The notes under the pieces: model-generated | Databases searched by the model: none | What the model was told of the DNA's origin: nothing | The model's input: only the letters and a program-made list of their open reading frames with translations | Position numbers and translations under genes: made by a program | Assembly: GCA_963766935.1 (NCBI GenBank) | Contig: CAVYBY010000008.1 | Coordinates: 186,001-250,000, forward strand | Length of the DNA stretch: 64,000 nt | From: CAVYBY01 sp963766935 | GTDB lineage: Bacteria > Actinomycetota > UBA4738 > HRBIN12 | Direction of reading: 5' to 3' | Shown: positions 1 to 9,113 of the stretch, piece by piece | Layout of the letters: each line of letters starts with the position of its first letter | Numbering within the stretch: the first letter of the stretch is position 1

Positions 1-745
1 GGTTCGAAAGACCGTCGTGCGCCGTCGGCCGGACGTAGATCGTTGTCCGAGCCATGACCGCATCCATGTCGCCGACCCAACCCAGGGCCGCGACGTTCGC
101 GGGCAGCGACTCGGCCGGCGTCGCCCCCAGCAGGAAGAACTGGATGTCCGGCCGTCTGCTCGCGAGCTCGAGGACGAACTCGAGCCCGTAGAGCTCACCA
201 CGATCCTGCAGGGCGTACGCGAGGACCGCGAAACGCGGCGGCAAGGCCGGCGCGGGATGCGGCACATGCGGGGGCGTGATCCGCACGACTTCCGCCTCGA
301 TGCCGGCGCCGGTCAATTCGTCCCGAAGCCATGACGCCACGCACCAGTGCCACGACCGCTCCGCGAAGGCCCGGGATGCGAAGGGCGCATGCAGGACGAC
401 GTCGCTCCCGATCCACAGCGTGAGGGTCGGTATCCCCAATCGTGCAAGCCAGATCTCGAGCCGCTTCAGATCGCGCCGGCCGTACAGGTGCAAGACGACG
501 TCTCCCGAGACACCGCGCCTGATCCGTTCGAGCCGTGAACGAAAAGCGCCGACACCGGCATCAGGCTGCTCGGTCCGTCGCACGTCGACCCCCGAACCAG
601 CGAGCAGCGCCGCGGTCCGATCGGCGAACAGCCCCGTGGAAGCGACCGTCACCCGCAACGGCCGCGAACGCGGGCCGGCGCTACGGGCGCCCGCGAAAAC
701 ACGTTCCGCGCTCGTGTTAGCCGTCTGGACCAATGTCGACTCCAT
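1..745 (-). CDS. Glycosyltransferase, GT4-like, C-terminus cut by window edge
   Basis: The minus strand is open without a stop from the ATG at 745 to the window edge, giving 248 residues of an incomplete protein. The visible part looks like a GT-B glycosyltransferase: after a divergent N-terminal half (with LTLWIGSDVVLHAP near residue 110), residues 170-248 follow the donor-binding domain pattern, including YGLEFVLELASRRPDIQFFL and the loop YVRPTAHDGLSN near the sugar-nucleotide site. It starts 10 bases after the stop of the GT32-FkbM gene, so it is the last visible gene of the polysaccharide operon. Donor and acceptor sugars cannot be inferred. The family is a pattern judgement; the catalytic glutamates lie outside the window. 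Confidence 0.75.
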   Translation of the reverse strand, partial: MESTLVQTANTSAERVFAGARSAGPRSRPLRVTVASTGLFADRTAALLAGSGVDVRRTEQPDAGVGAFRSRLERIRRGVSGDVVLHLYGRRDLKRLEIWLARLGIPTLTLWIGSDVVLHAPFASRAFAERSWHWCVASWLRDELTGAGIEAEVVRITPPHVPHPAPALPPRFAVLAYALQDRGELYGLEFVLELASRRPDIQFFLLGATPAESLPANVAALGWVGDMDAVMARTTIYVRPTAHDGLSN

Positions 746-755
746 CAGCACGGCG

Positions 756-2381
756 CTAGGGCAGGATCGTGGCGCCGGGGAACCGGACGAGCAGCTGCGG
801 ATAGCGAAACACCGTGAGAACTTCGTCCAGCGGGATGCCACGCGGATCTCCGGACACGTGAAGGGCGGCACCTCGGTCCTGGACCAGCGACGTCAACGCC
901 TTCTCGATCTCTTCCCGAACCCCTTCTTGCCGCTCGTCATCTCGCAGCTCCATCGCGATCACACCGATCTTGCCCTCGTCGAGAAGTCCGGAGGTGCCGT
1001 CGAGCACCGCGGCCTCCCCGCCTTCGACGTCGATTCGAAGAAGGTCGACAAAAGAGACGTCTCGCAGACCCACATCGAGCCGCTCGCACGGGACCTCGAA
1101 CTCCTGGAAGGTTTCGGCATCCACGCCGTCGAAATGCGCCAGGCTGCCGAGCCCCTTCATACGGTCCGGAACTCGCAACCGACGTTCCTCGTCGTCGCGA
1201 TGCGCCGCCTTCGCGACCAGCCGGACCCGGTCGGCGAAGCCGTTCATCTCGATATTGCGGCGGGCAAACTCGACAAGCTCGGGATTGCATTCGTAGGCAA
1301 ACACCTTGCCGCCGGGCCCGACGCGCGCTGCTCCCAAGATCGTCGAGAAGCCGAAACTTGCTCCAACGTCAACGAAGGTCATCCCCGGGCGCAGCCGCCA
1401 CCGCTGCACGAGGTCGGCGAACGGCTGATGAAAGGTGCCGGAAAGCGCGAGCCCCGGCCCGATCGAGAGGTCGTCCGTGGGACACAGCAACCGGGTGCCG
1501 AGCGGTGTCGCGATAAGCACCTCGCCGGCCCCCCATGGAACCGCCCGCAGTGGCTCCGAGATCGGGACGACGCGGTGGGCCGCTGCCTTTGCGAATCGCT
1601 TGGCGGGCCACAACACGCGACGCGTCAGCTGTTGCTTCGCCTTTGTCGTCACTTGGTCGCCGGCCTCGCGCCACAACGCGCGCGCGGACGGGAGTTTCGC
1701 CTCGCCCGATCGCGGAAGCAGGTCCCCGGGCTTCGGGGTCACGCCCCGCTGGCCCTTCCAGCTGTGCTGCCAGTGATGGGCCGCGTACGCGTGCGCGAAC
1801 ACCTCGCGGCGGCGCCACACCTCTCCCCCCGAGTATGGGAAGAAGTAGGCGGGAGGGAAGATGCGAATCCCTTCCCGGCCCTCCCACGCCCCGTCGCGGA
1901 CGACCCTGGTCAAGAGCAGCGGTCCCGTCGAGTGGCTGAGCGGTTCCCTTCGATGGACAAGGCAGGAGGCCGGCAGACGCTCGATCATCTGGCGAGGAAT
2001 CGGATGCGACGGCACCGCGCCAAAGATCGCCGAGCCCAGCTTGCCGTTGGGCTCGCGGCCCGCAAAGAACTCGCAGCCGGCGAGCAGCGAGTCCAACGGG
2101 CGGAGACACTCCATGTCGGTGTCGAGGTAGACACCCCCGAACCGATGCACCACTTCGTATCGGGCGAAGTCGGATTTCTGCGAGTAGGGCGCCGAGCGGT
2201 CGAACAGGCTCCGGTTCCTGAGCCAGTCCAGATCTTCCAAACGCCACACGCGGAACTCCCAATCCGGGTGACGGTCGATCCAAGTCTGGCGAGTGGCGAG
2301 CACGCTGTCGGGCATCGCGTCGCCGCTCACCCACACGTGATGGATGATCCGAGGGATGCTCAAGCTCTGCCCTTTCTTCAT
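756..2381 (-). CDS. Bifunctional GT32-type glycosyltransferase / FkbM methyltransferase
   Basis: This 541-residue protein joins two enzymes. Residues 8-200 resemble the DXD sugar-binding glycosyltransferases (GT32/capsular type): RIIHHVWVSGDAMP at the start and GGVYLDTDMECL, whose DTD (87-89) should bind the metal-nucleotide sugar. Residues 335-510 are an FkbM-type SAM methyltransferase with FVDVGASFGFS as the SAM-binding loop and LLRIDVEGGE downstream. A plausible role is adding a sugar and methylating a hydroxyl on a surface polysaccharide. The ATG at 2381 overlaps the upstream pyruvyl transferase stop by four bases (ATGA), which fixes the start; a longer upstream reading only adds sequence antisense-like to its neighbour. 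Acceptor unknown. Confidence 0.8.
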   Translation of the reverse strand: MKKGQSLSIPRIIHHVWVSGDAMPDSVLATRQTWIDRHPDWEFRVWRLEDLDWLRNRSLFDRSAPYSQKSDFARYEVVHRFGGVYLDTDMECLRPLDSLLAGCEFFAGREPNGKLGSAIFGAVPSHPIPRQMIERLPASCLVHRREPLSHSTGPLLLTRVVRDGAWEGREGIRIFPPAYFFPYSGGEVWRRREVFAHAYAAHHWQHSWKGQRGVTPKPGDLLPRSGEAKLPSARALWREAGDQVTTKAKQQLTRRVLWPAKRFAKAAAHRVVPISEPLRAVPWGAGEVLIATPLGTRLLCPTDDLSIGPGLALSGTFHQPFADLVQRWRLRPGMTFVDVGASFGFSTILGAARVGPGGKVFAYECNPELVEFARRNIEMNGFADRVRLVAKAAHRDDEERRLRVPDRMKGLGSLAHFDGVDAETFQEFEVPCERLDVGLRDVSFVDLLRIDVEGGEAAVLDGTSGLLDEGKIGVIAMELRDDERQEGVREEIEKALTSLVQDRGAALHVSGDPRGIPLDEVLTVFRYPQLLVRFPGATILP

Positions 2382-3316
2382 GCTCGACTCGTCGCCGAGC
2401 GCATCGGCGACGCCTCCTCGACGGCCGCCATCTCCGCTCTCCGGAGCTCCCGCCGAACGATCGCGCGGATCCTGTCCTTCTCTTCCTCCAGGTCGAGTGG
2501 TCGTGGATTCCAGTTGACGGCGAACCGCATCCAGATCCTCCAGAGCCAGCGGACCGGGCCGAGGCGCCACGCCCTTCTCGAGAGCCGAGGTCGTGGACGC
2601 GGCCGGGCGATCGGGACGCCGAGGTCGCGCAGGATGCTGAGACGGTCGTCCCTGTCCGGGTCGCCGAAGAAGACCACGGGGATGCCCATCGCGAGACAGG
2701 GAAGCGCGCAGTGCAGCTTGGTGGTAATGACGAGGCGCGCCTCGTCCCGGTACCGCTCCAGAAGCGCTCGCGCCGCGACGCGCTTTGCTTCGTCACCGAC
2801 CGTGGCGGAAAGGTCCTGCGTGACGTTGATGGCGCGCCGCCGCAGGAGCCGTGGGATCGGCAGATCCTCACCGTGCACCACGAACACCTTGCCGCGCTTC
2901 GGCGTCCGCTCCCGTCTGGGGAAGGTCAGCGTCAGACAGCGCGTCGTGTAGGCGCGGACCCCGGCGCGCTCGAGGAGTTGGCGAGTGGCGTCGTCACGGC
3001 AACCGATCGGTTGGTGCTTCTTCAGATAGTCGAGACTCGCTCCCGACAGAAAGTGACGCCGGGACCCGAAGGTCGGGGTGATATGGAACCCGACGAAGAC
3101 TGGAACGATCGCCTCCGACGGAGGAAAGCACCGTTCGGGCGCCATCGAGAACCACCCCTGGAAGATGACGACATGCGGTTCGTCCGCTTCGACCAAGGCA
3201 AGCGAGTCGCGGTCGATCCGAACGTCGACGCGTGGCAGATGCTGCTCGGTGGCGAGCGTCTGGACCTCGTCGCCGAGGTTCCATGAACGGTCGTACTTGA
3301 AGCTTGCGTACTTCAC
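2378..3316 (-). CDS. Polysaccharide pyruvyl transferase family protein
   Basis: The 312-residue product starts KYASFKYDRSWNLGDEVQTL after a GTG, the usual N-terminus of the PF04230 polysaccharide pyruvyl transferase family, which adds ketal pyruvate from phosphoenolpyruvate to sugars of exopolysaccharides. The C-terminal half carries the conserved TTKLHCALPCLAMGIPVVFF segment, matching the family signature of a histidine followed by a small-residue and glycine-rich stretch. The GTG at 3316 overlaps the stop of the upstream methyltransferase (GTGA), so translation is probably coupled. Family assignment is good; the actual sugar and whether the group is pyruvate are inference, since some members have other roles. 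Confidence 0.75.
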   Translation of the reverse strand: MKYASFKYDRSWNLGDEVQTLATEQHLPRVDVRIDRDSLALVEADEPHVVIFQGWFSMAPERCFPPSEAIVPVFVGFHITPTFGSRRHFLSGASLDYLKKHQPIGCRDDATRQLLERAGVRAYTTRCLTLTFPRRERTPKRGKVFVVHGEDLPIPRLLRRRAINVTQDLSATVGDEAKRVAARALLERYRDEARLVITTKLHCALPCLAMGIPVVFFGDPDRDDRLSILRDLGVPIARPRPRPRLSRRAWRLGPVRWLWRIWMRFAVNWNPRPLDLEEEKDRIRAIVRRELRRAEMAAVEEASPMRSATSRA

Positions 3317-3943
3317 GAGACCTCCGGCGACGTTCGCACGACATGAAGTCGTGACCTGCGGACGAACTCGTACTCGTCGTGCTTGTCGCTGAAGTACTCG
3401 TCGACGGCGGTCCGGCACCCGGACCAGTCGTCGTAATCGTCGATCACGAGGACTCCACCGGGGATCAACTGCGGTGCGATTCGCGCAAGACAAGTCGACA
3501 CCGACTCGTACCAGTCCGCGTCGATGTGCGCGAGCGCGACCTGGTCATCGACATCGAGGGTGTCCTGGAACAGGCCCTTCACAAGTCGCACGTTGTGCTC
3601 CCCCGGCGGAAAGCCGTACTTGTAGAAATTGTCCGCCACCTTGCCTTTCAGGTCGTCCTCGTAGCCGTAGTAGGTGCCTCCGCCGATGCCGGGTGACTCG
3701 CCGGCGCGGATCACCTCATAGCGCGCGTGAACGTCCTCCCCGTCTCGCAACGACGGGGCGGGGATCATCCCGAAGACGTCGTACACGAACAGCGGGCGAG
3801 AGCGGGCCTTCGCCGCGGTCATGACGATGGCCGAGCCCCCGAGCGCGCACCCCGCTTCGATCAGGATTCCCGGGGCCTGTTGCTCGCTCGAGCCTCGTCA
3901 CCTGGTCGTGCAGATCGAGCAGAGCGCCTTCGGACAGATCCAA
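3313..3943 (-). CDS. TylF/MycF-type O-methyltransferase, frameshifted near 3870
   Basis: The C-terminal 170 residues match the macrocin O-methyltransferase (TylF/MycF) family: a SAM-binding stretch APGILIEAGCALGGSAIVM, then FVYDVFGMIP, and LAHIDADWYESVSTCL with the acidic metal-binding residues, ending with GGVLVIDDYDDWSG. The N-terminus (DLHDQVTRLE) is in another frame. Removing one C from the C4 run near 3870 joins both into one protein of about 209 residues, so I read this as a one-base insertion. The start is uncertain; a TTG at 3943 is the first usable codon after an in-frame stop. It sits between the ABC exporter ATPase and the pyruvyl transferase and probably methylates a sugar of the same glycan. 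Confidence 0.65.
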
Positions 3944-4000
3944 GAGAGCCGCTCCGCACGGAGCTGATCACGGCGGGCATCACGTCCGAGTTCCGAACCA

Positions 4001-5273
4001 CTACAGCGCCGCCGATTCGTCGCCGCTTCCCTGATCCCAACGATGCTCCAGGCGCACGGCGCTGACCATCCACGGCGGCACGAGGTTCGTCGGCTCCGAC
4101 CGCCCGGGCAGCTCGATCCTGAAGTTCGCCACCCGTGTCCAATCCGCAGAACTGCTTCGCTGGGATCGTGGATGCACATCCAGACCTCGTAGGTCCGGGC
4201 GGCGAGGGGCAGGCTCTCGATCCGGCACGAGATGGTGTGGTCCCCAGGCGGGAGGTCGGTGCCGCCCTCGTCCTCGAGCATGGAGCACACCGCCAGGGCC
4301 CCCGGGCGACCGTCGCTGAAGCCCACGGTCACCGCACAGCTCCGGTGGTCCATCGTGGATCGCACGTGAAGTTGGACGATGAGACCCTCTCCACGCTCGA
4401 AGCGGTAGCGCTCCTGCCCGTCGAGCCCATGGACCGTCGTCTTGCTGACCGCCAGGCCACGTCCAACGACGCCATCGGCGTCCTGACGGCCGCGCTGGTT
4501 GCGCTCGTCGACCCACTCCATGTACTGGGAGAGCACGTCCTGCGTGTCGCCGATGGCGTGGACCCGGCCGTCGAGCAGGAGGAGGCTGCGCCCGCAGATC
4601 GCCTGGATGACGGGGAGATTGTGGGAGACGAACACTAGCGTGCGTCCCTCTCCGACCAGCGTCCTCATTCGAGCCGCGCACTTGGCCTGGAAGCCGGCGT
4701 CACCGACGGCAAGTGCCTCGTCCACGACGAAGATGTCGGGGTTGAGAAACGCGGCGATCGAGAACCCGAGCCGCAGCTGCATTCCCGACGAGTAGAACTT
4801 CACCGGCGTGTCGAGCGCATGGGCAAGCTCGGAGAACTCGACGATCTCATCGAAGCTGCGCGCGGACTTCGGATTGCTTCATGCCCGAGGATCTGGCCGT
4901 AGAGCCAGATGTTCTCGCGCCCGGTGAGCTCCGGGTGCACGCCCGACCCGACCTCCATGAGCGCCGCCACCCGGCCGCGAAGCCGACGGTTCCCGCGGTG
5001 GGGGACGAGATTCGCGAGATGAGCTTGAGCGCCGTGCTCTTCCCCGCGCCGTTCGGACCGATGAGCGCAAAGCTCTCGCCCTCTTCGACGTCGAAGCTGA
5101 TGTCGCTTAGGGCCGGCGTACCCTGCTCGTATGCGCCTCGGCCGTGCAGTCGGGCTCGCGTGCGCTTGCCGATCGAGGCCAGGTCGTGTCGCAGCGATGC
5201 GTAGCGCGGACCTCGCTCCGCCCCGCGGGTACTTCTTGCTCACATGCTCGAAGCTGACAGCGGGAGTCGTCAT
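4001..5273 (-). CDS. wzt: ABC exporter ATPase, Wzt-type, with C-terminal carbohydrate-binding domain (frameshifted)
   Basis: This is the ATPase of a polysaccharide/teichoic acid ABC exporter. Read across frame changes it shows the Walker A GPNGAGKST, the TGRENIWLYGQILG segment, the signature region YSSGMQLRLGFS, Walker B with DIFVVDEALAVGD and the switch histidine in LVFVSHN. Residues after about 250 form an extra beta-rich domain typical of Wzt proteins that recognise the non-reducing end of the glycan. At least four single-base frame changes (near 5208, 4975, 4880 and 4145) break the reading frame; no in-frame stop accompanies them. The ATG at 5273 follows the permease stop directly (TGAATG). 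Together with the permease it exports the glycan made by the surrounding genes. Confidence 0.8.
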
Positions 5274-6133
5274 TCAGATCACGTCCGCGAAGTTCGGCTC
5301 GAGCCGCTTGAACAGCAGGTACCCGAGCGAGCCGATCACGACGTGCCCAGCAGGCTGATGCCGAGCACGCCATGTCGGGCGCAACCCCTCGGGCAAGGAC
5401 GTTCGAAAAGCCATCCAGGATCCCCGCCGCCGGGTTGATCGCGACGTAGAGCCCTTTCCAACGGTCGGGGACGACCGACAAGGGGTATGCGACGGGTGAG
5501 GCGAAGAGCCACAGTTGGATCCCGAACGGCACCGCGAACCGGAAGTCCCGGTAGTAGACGTTCAGCGCCGCCAAGGGGCAGCGAGACACTGACGGCCAGC
5601 AGCGCGAGCAGCGCGAACAGGATGGGCGTGAGCAGCCACGTCCACATGACATGCGCCCCGATGAGCGGTCCAACGATGAAGAACAGCGCAAGCCCGATCG
5701 CGAAATCCAGCGAGGAGCTCACGATCGTCGAGAGGACCGGCACCTCGCGGGGGAAGTAGACCCGGCGGATCATGGCCGCGTCGGTGACAAGCTCGTTCGC
5801 GCCGAACGTCACCGAGCCGGAGAGATAGGTCCAGGGAACCAGCGCGGACAGCGAGAACGCCGCGTAGCTGACTCCCCCTCCGGGAACCTTCGCGAGATGG
5901 CCGAGCGTGACTGTGAACACCGCCATGAACAACAGCGGCTGGAGAACCGCCCAAACGACGCCGAGGACGGCCTGCTTGTATTTCACGCGGATATCTCGCT
6001 CGGCAAAGGCCAGCACCGTGCCGCGAAAGGCCCAGATCTCTCGCAGCGCCGCGAGCTTCCTCGCGCGAGCCCCCGCCTCCAGGATCAGCTCTCGCTGTCC
6101 TGGTCGACGGCTTTCCAACAGCGGCATCGTCAC
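5274..6133 (-). CDS. wzm: ABC exporter permease, Wzm-type (frameshifted)
   Basis: ABC-2 type membrane subunit of the polysaccharide exporter. The first 190 residues are intact: a cytoplasmic N-terminus, RDIRVKYKQAVLGVVWAVLQ leading into the first helix, and helices at LLFMAVFTVTLGHLA, LVPWTYLSGS and GLALFFIVGPLIG, followed by RVYFPREVPV. The end (LNVYYRDFRFAV, then GYLLFKRLEPNFADVI) is reached only after frame changes near 5581 and 5345; the length of 860 bases is not a multiple of three. The GTG at 6133 overlaps the stop of the upstream fusion gene (GTGA). It pairs with the adjacent ATPase. The indels look like sequence errors because each restored segment matches the family. Confidence 0.8.
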
Positions 6134-7712
6134 TGGGCTGCCTCCACGAGCTGACCGGACACGTTCTCGAACGATCTGCCGCATGTCGCGCACGTGACGG
6201 GCCGGTCGCCGTGGGGCAGACGTTCGCCGCACGAGCACATCCACCCCGCTTGGCGCGCGGGCACACCGAGCACGAGGGCGTGATCGGGGACGTCGGTCGT
6301 CACGACGGAGCCGGCCGCGACGAACGCGTACCGGCCGACCGTGCGGCCGCAGATGACGGTGCTGTTGGCCCCAAGCGTCGCGCCGCGCCGGATCACGGTG
6401 CGCCGGTACTCCGACTTTCGCTCGATCTCGCTTCGAGGGTTCATCACGTTCGTGAAGACGACCGACGGGCCGCAGAACACGTAGTCCTCCAACTCGACAC
6501 CGTCGTAGAGCGAGACGTTGTTCTGGACCTTTACTCCGTTGCCGATCCGAACGCCGCCGGCGACGAACGTGTTCTGGCCCAGGATGCAGTCCCTGCCGAT
6601 GCGGGCGCCGCCCATCACGTGGGCGTAGTGCCAGACGCGCGTGCCGGTCCCGATCCGAGCTCCCTCGTCGATCGTTGCCGTCGCGTCGGCGTAGAAGTTC
6701 GGAACCTCTTCGCGTTCGAGCCCGACCGGCGCCCCACCACGGTCGAGCGACAGCTGGCCCGCCGCCAGCACGCGAAGCACATCGAGACCGCTTCTTCCGT
6801 CGGTCAACGGCGCTTCCCTGCTCGCGATCGCCTCGAGGAACGCCTCGCACTCGATCCGCAGCGGCTCACCCGGCTCGATCTGGACCGCGGTCGCCTCGGC
6901 CTTTCGCGCGATCGGGACCTTTCCCCCCACCCAGTCCACCTCGTTGGGGTACAGGAGAAGCTTCTCCCCCACGGAGCCGTGTCGTCGAAGACCGCCATCT
7001 GCCGGTCTCCGACCGCGACGAACCGCTGCTCCTTGAACGGGTGCAACCAGCTGACGAACACGTGGGCGGGAACCGACTTCGGGAACTGCAGGCTCATGAG
7101 GCTGGCGTCGGCGATACCGTCGCTCAGATAGGCCCCGCCGCGCACGGCTACCTCGTCGGGCATCTCGCCCATCAGACGCAACAGCAGTGCGACGTCGTGG
7201 GGTGCGAAGCTCCAGAGGGCGTTCTCCTCCGTGCGCACCCGGCCGAAGTTGAGCCGGTTCGAGTACAGGTACAGGAGCTTGCCGAGCGCGCCGGTCTCGA
7301 TCAGCTCGCGGAGCTTGGTGACCGCCGGGTGGTACTCCAGCACGTGTCCGACCATCAGGACCCGCCCCGTGGCTTCCGCAAGTTCCACCGCTTTCTCCGC
7401 CTCCGAGACGGAGACGGCGAGCGGCTTCTCCACGAGCACGTCCTTGCCGGCATCGAGCGCCGCAAGCGCCAGCTCCGCGTGCATCGCGGCCGGCGCGGCG
7501 ACGACGACCGCCGTGACGTCCCTGTCGGCGAAGACGTCGTACGGGTCGGATGTCCGCCGCACGTCGGGATGGCTCACGGCCAGCGCGTCCAGCCGGCGCG
7601 AGTCGGGGTCGCACACCATCGCGAGTCGGCCGAGACCGCTCCAGACCCGCACGTGGTTCACACCCCAGGCTCCACAGCCGAGCACGGCGATCCGGATGTC
7701 GTCCTGATTCAT
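6130..7712 (-). CDS. Fused Gfo/Idh/MocA dehydrogenase and left-handed beta-helix N-acetyltransferase (WlbA-WlbB type; one frameshift)
   Basis: Two enzymes of diacetamido-uronic acid synthesis are joined. Residues 1-330 are a Gfo/Idh/MocA dehydrogenase with IAVLGCGAWGVNHVRVW (NAD site) and VLVEKPLAVS. The C-terminal 190 residues are hexapeptide repeats of a WbpD/WlbB-type acetyltransferase (IGTGTRVWHYAHVMGGARIG and onwards), ending in a CxC...CxxC segment (MCSCGERL, CATCGRSF) that may bind zinc. The frame breaks near 6970: the contig has five G where six would restore FDDTAPWGEKLLLYPNE, the family-typical end of the WlbA fold, so this is probably a homopolymer error. The ATG at 7712 follows GAGGAG at nine bases. 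By analogy with WbpB and WbpD it acts after the dehydrogenase at 9110-10417; a WbpE-like aminotransferase is not in this window. Confidence 0.75.
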
Positions 7713-8827
7713 CACCATCTGCTCCTCATCCATCGGGCGGGGACTGCGAGTCGCCGCAGGTAGGAAGGACGCCTCCCCGGACTGGTCCGAGCGGCGAGGA
7801 ACTTCTCTTCCGGGAACGCCAGCGCGGCGACATAGGCGGCCTTCGAACGCACCCCGGGGACCGCGCGCATCGTCGCGAGCGCCGTGCCTCCCGCCTTCCG
7901 GCGGCTCCCTTCGTATTGCCGGAGCGCCCGGGTCTCGTCTCGCGGGACCGAGCGCGCGATGCGGTCGAGCTCCTTCGGTGGCTCGAGCCCGAGCTGCTCG
8001 GATGCCACGGAGAACGCGCGGCCGAGAACGCCGGTCAGGCGCCAGGCGCGGCACCACTGCTCGAGCGTGTCCCAGTCCACCGCACCCGCCCGCGTCACTT
8101 GGAGCACGTCGCGAAGTGGCACAAGCCGCGGGGGCCACGACCCCAGGACCGCGTGCATCGCGGTGTTCAGTAAGAGACCCGTGTCGTCGAGCCGCGCGAC
8201 CGCGCGCTCCCCGATCTCGAAGGTGGCGGCCGACCGCAGCAGCTCCTCGGGTCGCATCCAAAGGCCGAACGGACCCAGCACCAGCGTGCGGTGCAGGTCC
8301 ACCTCGACGCGATCGTCCGGGTGCACATGCACGCTGGCCTTCCCAAAGCGCGCATCGAATCCGGGGCGGGGCTCGGGCTGGCTTCGGACGTGCCCCAGCC
8401 GCTGGAGCAGCTCGCACGCCCGGTCGTAGTCGGCGGTCGCAACCAGCAGGTCCAGGTCCCCGAACGAGCGCAGGCTCGGGTCCGGATACACCGTGCGCGC
8501 GACCGACGCCCCCTTGAGCACGGCGAACCGAACGCCGGCGGCGTCGAGCTCATCGGCCAGGGCCAGCTGCTTCTTCTCGATCCGCAGGCACCACACCATC
8601 GACTCGAGATGCGCCGAGCGGAGCGATTCGAATGACGGCTCGTCGAGCCGAAGCCATCCCGCGGCCGCACTCTCGAGCGCCAGGCCGCTCAATCGCTCGA
8701 ACTCGATCCCCGCGAACAACCGCTGCCGCTGGATCTCCGTCGGAGCGAAGAGCTCCGGCTCGCGGCGAGCCGGGAGCCCAAACGCCGCGATCGAGCGGAG
8801 CGCAGCGGTGACCGCCGCGTCAGACAT
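7712..8827 (-). CDS. Putative nucleotidyltransferase, PF14907-type (NTP_transf_5)
   Basis: The 371-residue protein has VRFAVLKGASVARTVYP followed by SFGDLDLLVA, where the DLD pair fits the metal-binding aspartates of minimal nucleotidyltransferases, and a later VEVDLHRTL with a third acidic residue. This arrangement is that of the uncharacterised PF14907 family. The ATG at 8827 overlaps the PqqD-like gene by eight bases, so the two are probably translated together. Family members are often found next to PqqD-like proteins in exopolysaccharide or peptide-modification loci, which is established as a genomic trend but without an assigned reaction. Substrate unknown; a glycan or a small-peptide target are both open. 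Confidence 0.7.
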   Translation of the reverse strand: MSDAAVTAALRSIAAFGLPARREPELFAPTEIQRQRLFAGIEFERLSGLALESAAAGWLRLDEPSFESLRSAHLESMVWCLRIEKKQLALADELDAAGVRFAVLKGASVARTVYPDPSLRSFGDLDLLVATADYDRACELLQRLGHVRSQPEPRPGFDARFGKASVHVHPDDRVEVDLHRTLVLGPFGLWMRPEELLRSAATFEIGERAVARLDDTGLLLNTAMHAVLGSWPPRLVPLRDVLQVTRAGAVDWDTLEQWCRAWRLTGVLGRAFSVASEQLGLEPPKELDRIARSVPRDETRALRQYEGSRRKAGGTALATMRAVPGVRSKAAYVAALAFPEEKFLAARTSPGRRPSYLRRLAVPARWMRSRW

Positions 8828-9113
8828 CGGCGCCCGCGACCTCCTCGACGAGCCCGAGCGCCAGCAACTCGTCCACGCACGCCGCCACCTGCGCTTGCAG
8901 GTCCGCGCGCGCGACGCCGTACCGGTCCGCAAGCAGCTCGACCAGCCGCTCGGGGCGCTCCGGAACCACCAGCTCGCGCCATACCTCGGCCGCGCCCCCG
9001 GTCAGCCGGTGGACGTTCTCGTCCGACGACGTCGTTGCCACGATCTCGTCGTGGGCGCGCCGCCAGATCGCGCGATGCGATCGCCGCACGAGGACCTCCG
9101 GCCCGCCGATCAC
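8820..9113 (-). CDS. PqqD-like small protein 1
   Basis: A 97-residue protein with the winged-helix pattern of PqqD-type domains: a short beta N-terminus (VHRLTGGAAEVWRELV, equivalent to the usual hydrophobic-N-x-T/S-A-x-x-IW motif) and a helical C-terminus ending LLALGLVEEV. PqqD domains bind leader peptides of ribosomally made peptides for modifying enzymes, but no radical-SAM enzyme or precursor is visible here. The GTG at 9113 overlaps the dehydrogenase stop (GTGA), and its end overlaps the nucleotidyltransferase start, suggesting a pair. It is more divergent than the two PqqD-like genes at 14942-15527. Confidence 0.65.
   Translation of the reverse strand: MIGGPEVLVRRSHRAIWRRAHDEIVATTSSDENVHRLTGGAAEVWRELVVPERPERLVELLADRYGVARADLQAQVAACVDELLALGLVEEVAGADV

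Noticed and set aside
276..2951. An 891-codon open frame on the plus strand antisense to the GT32-FkbM and pyruvyl transferase genes
   Set aside because: It has no family-like motifs, is rich in Arg/Pro/Ala as expected for antisense frames of GC-rich genes, and the minus-strand genes below it have clear domains and coupled starts.
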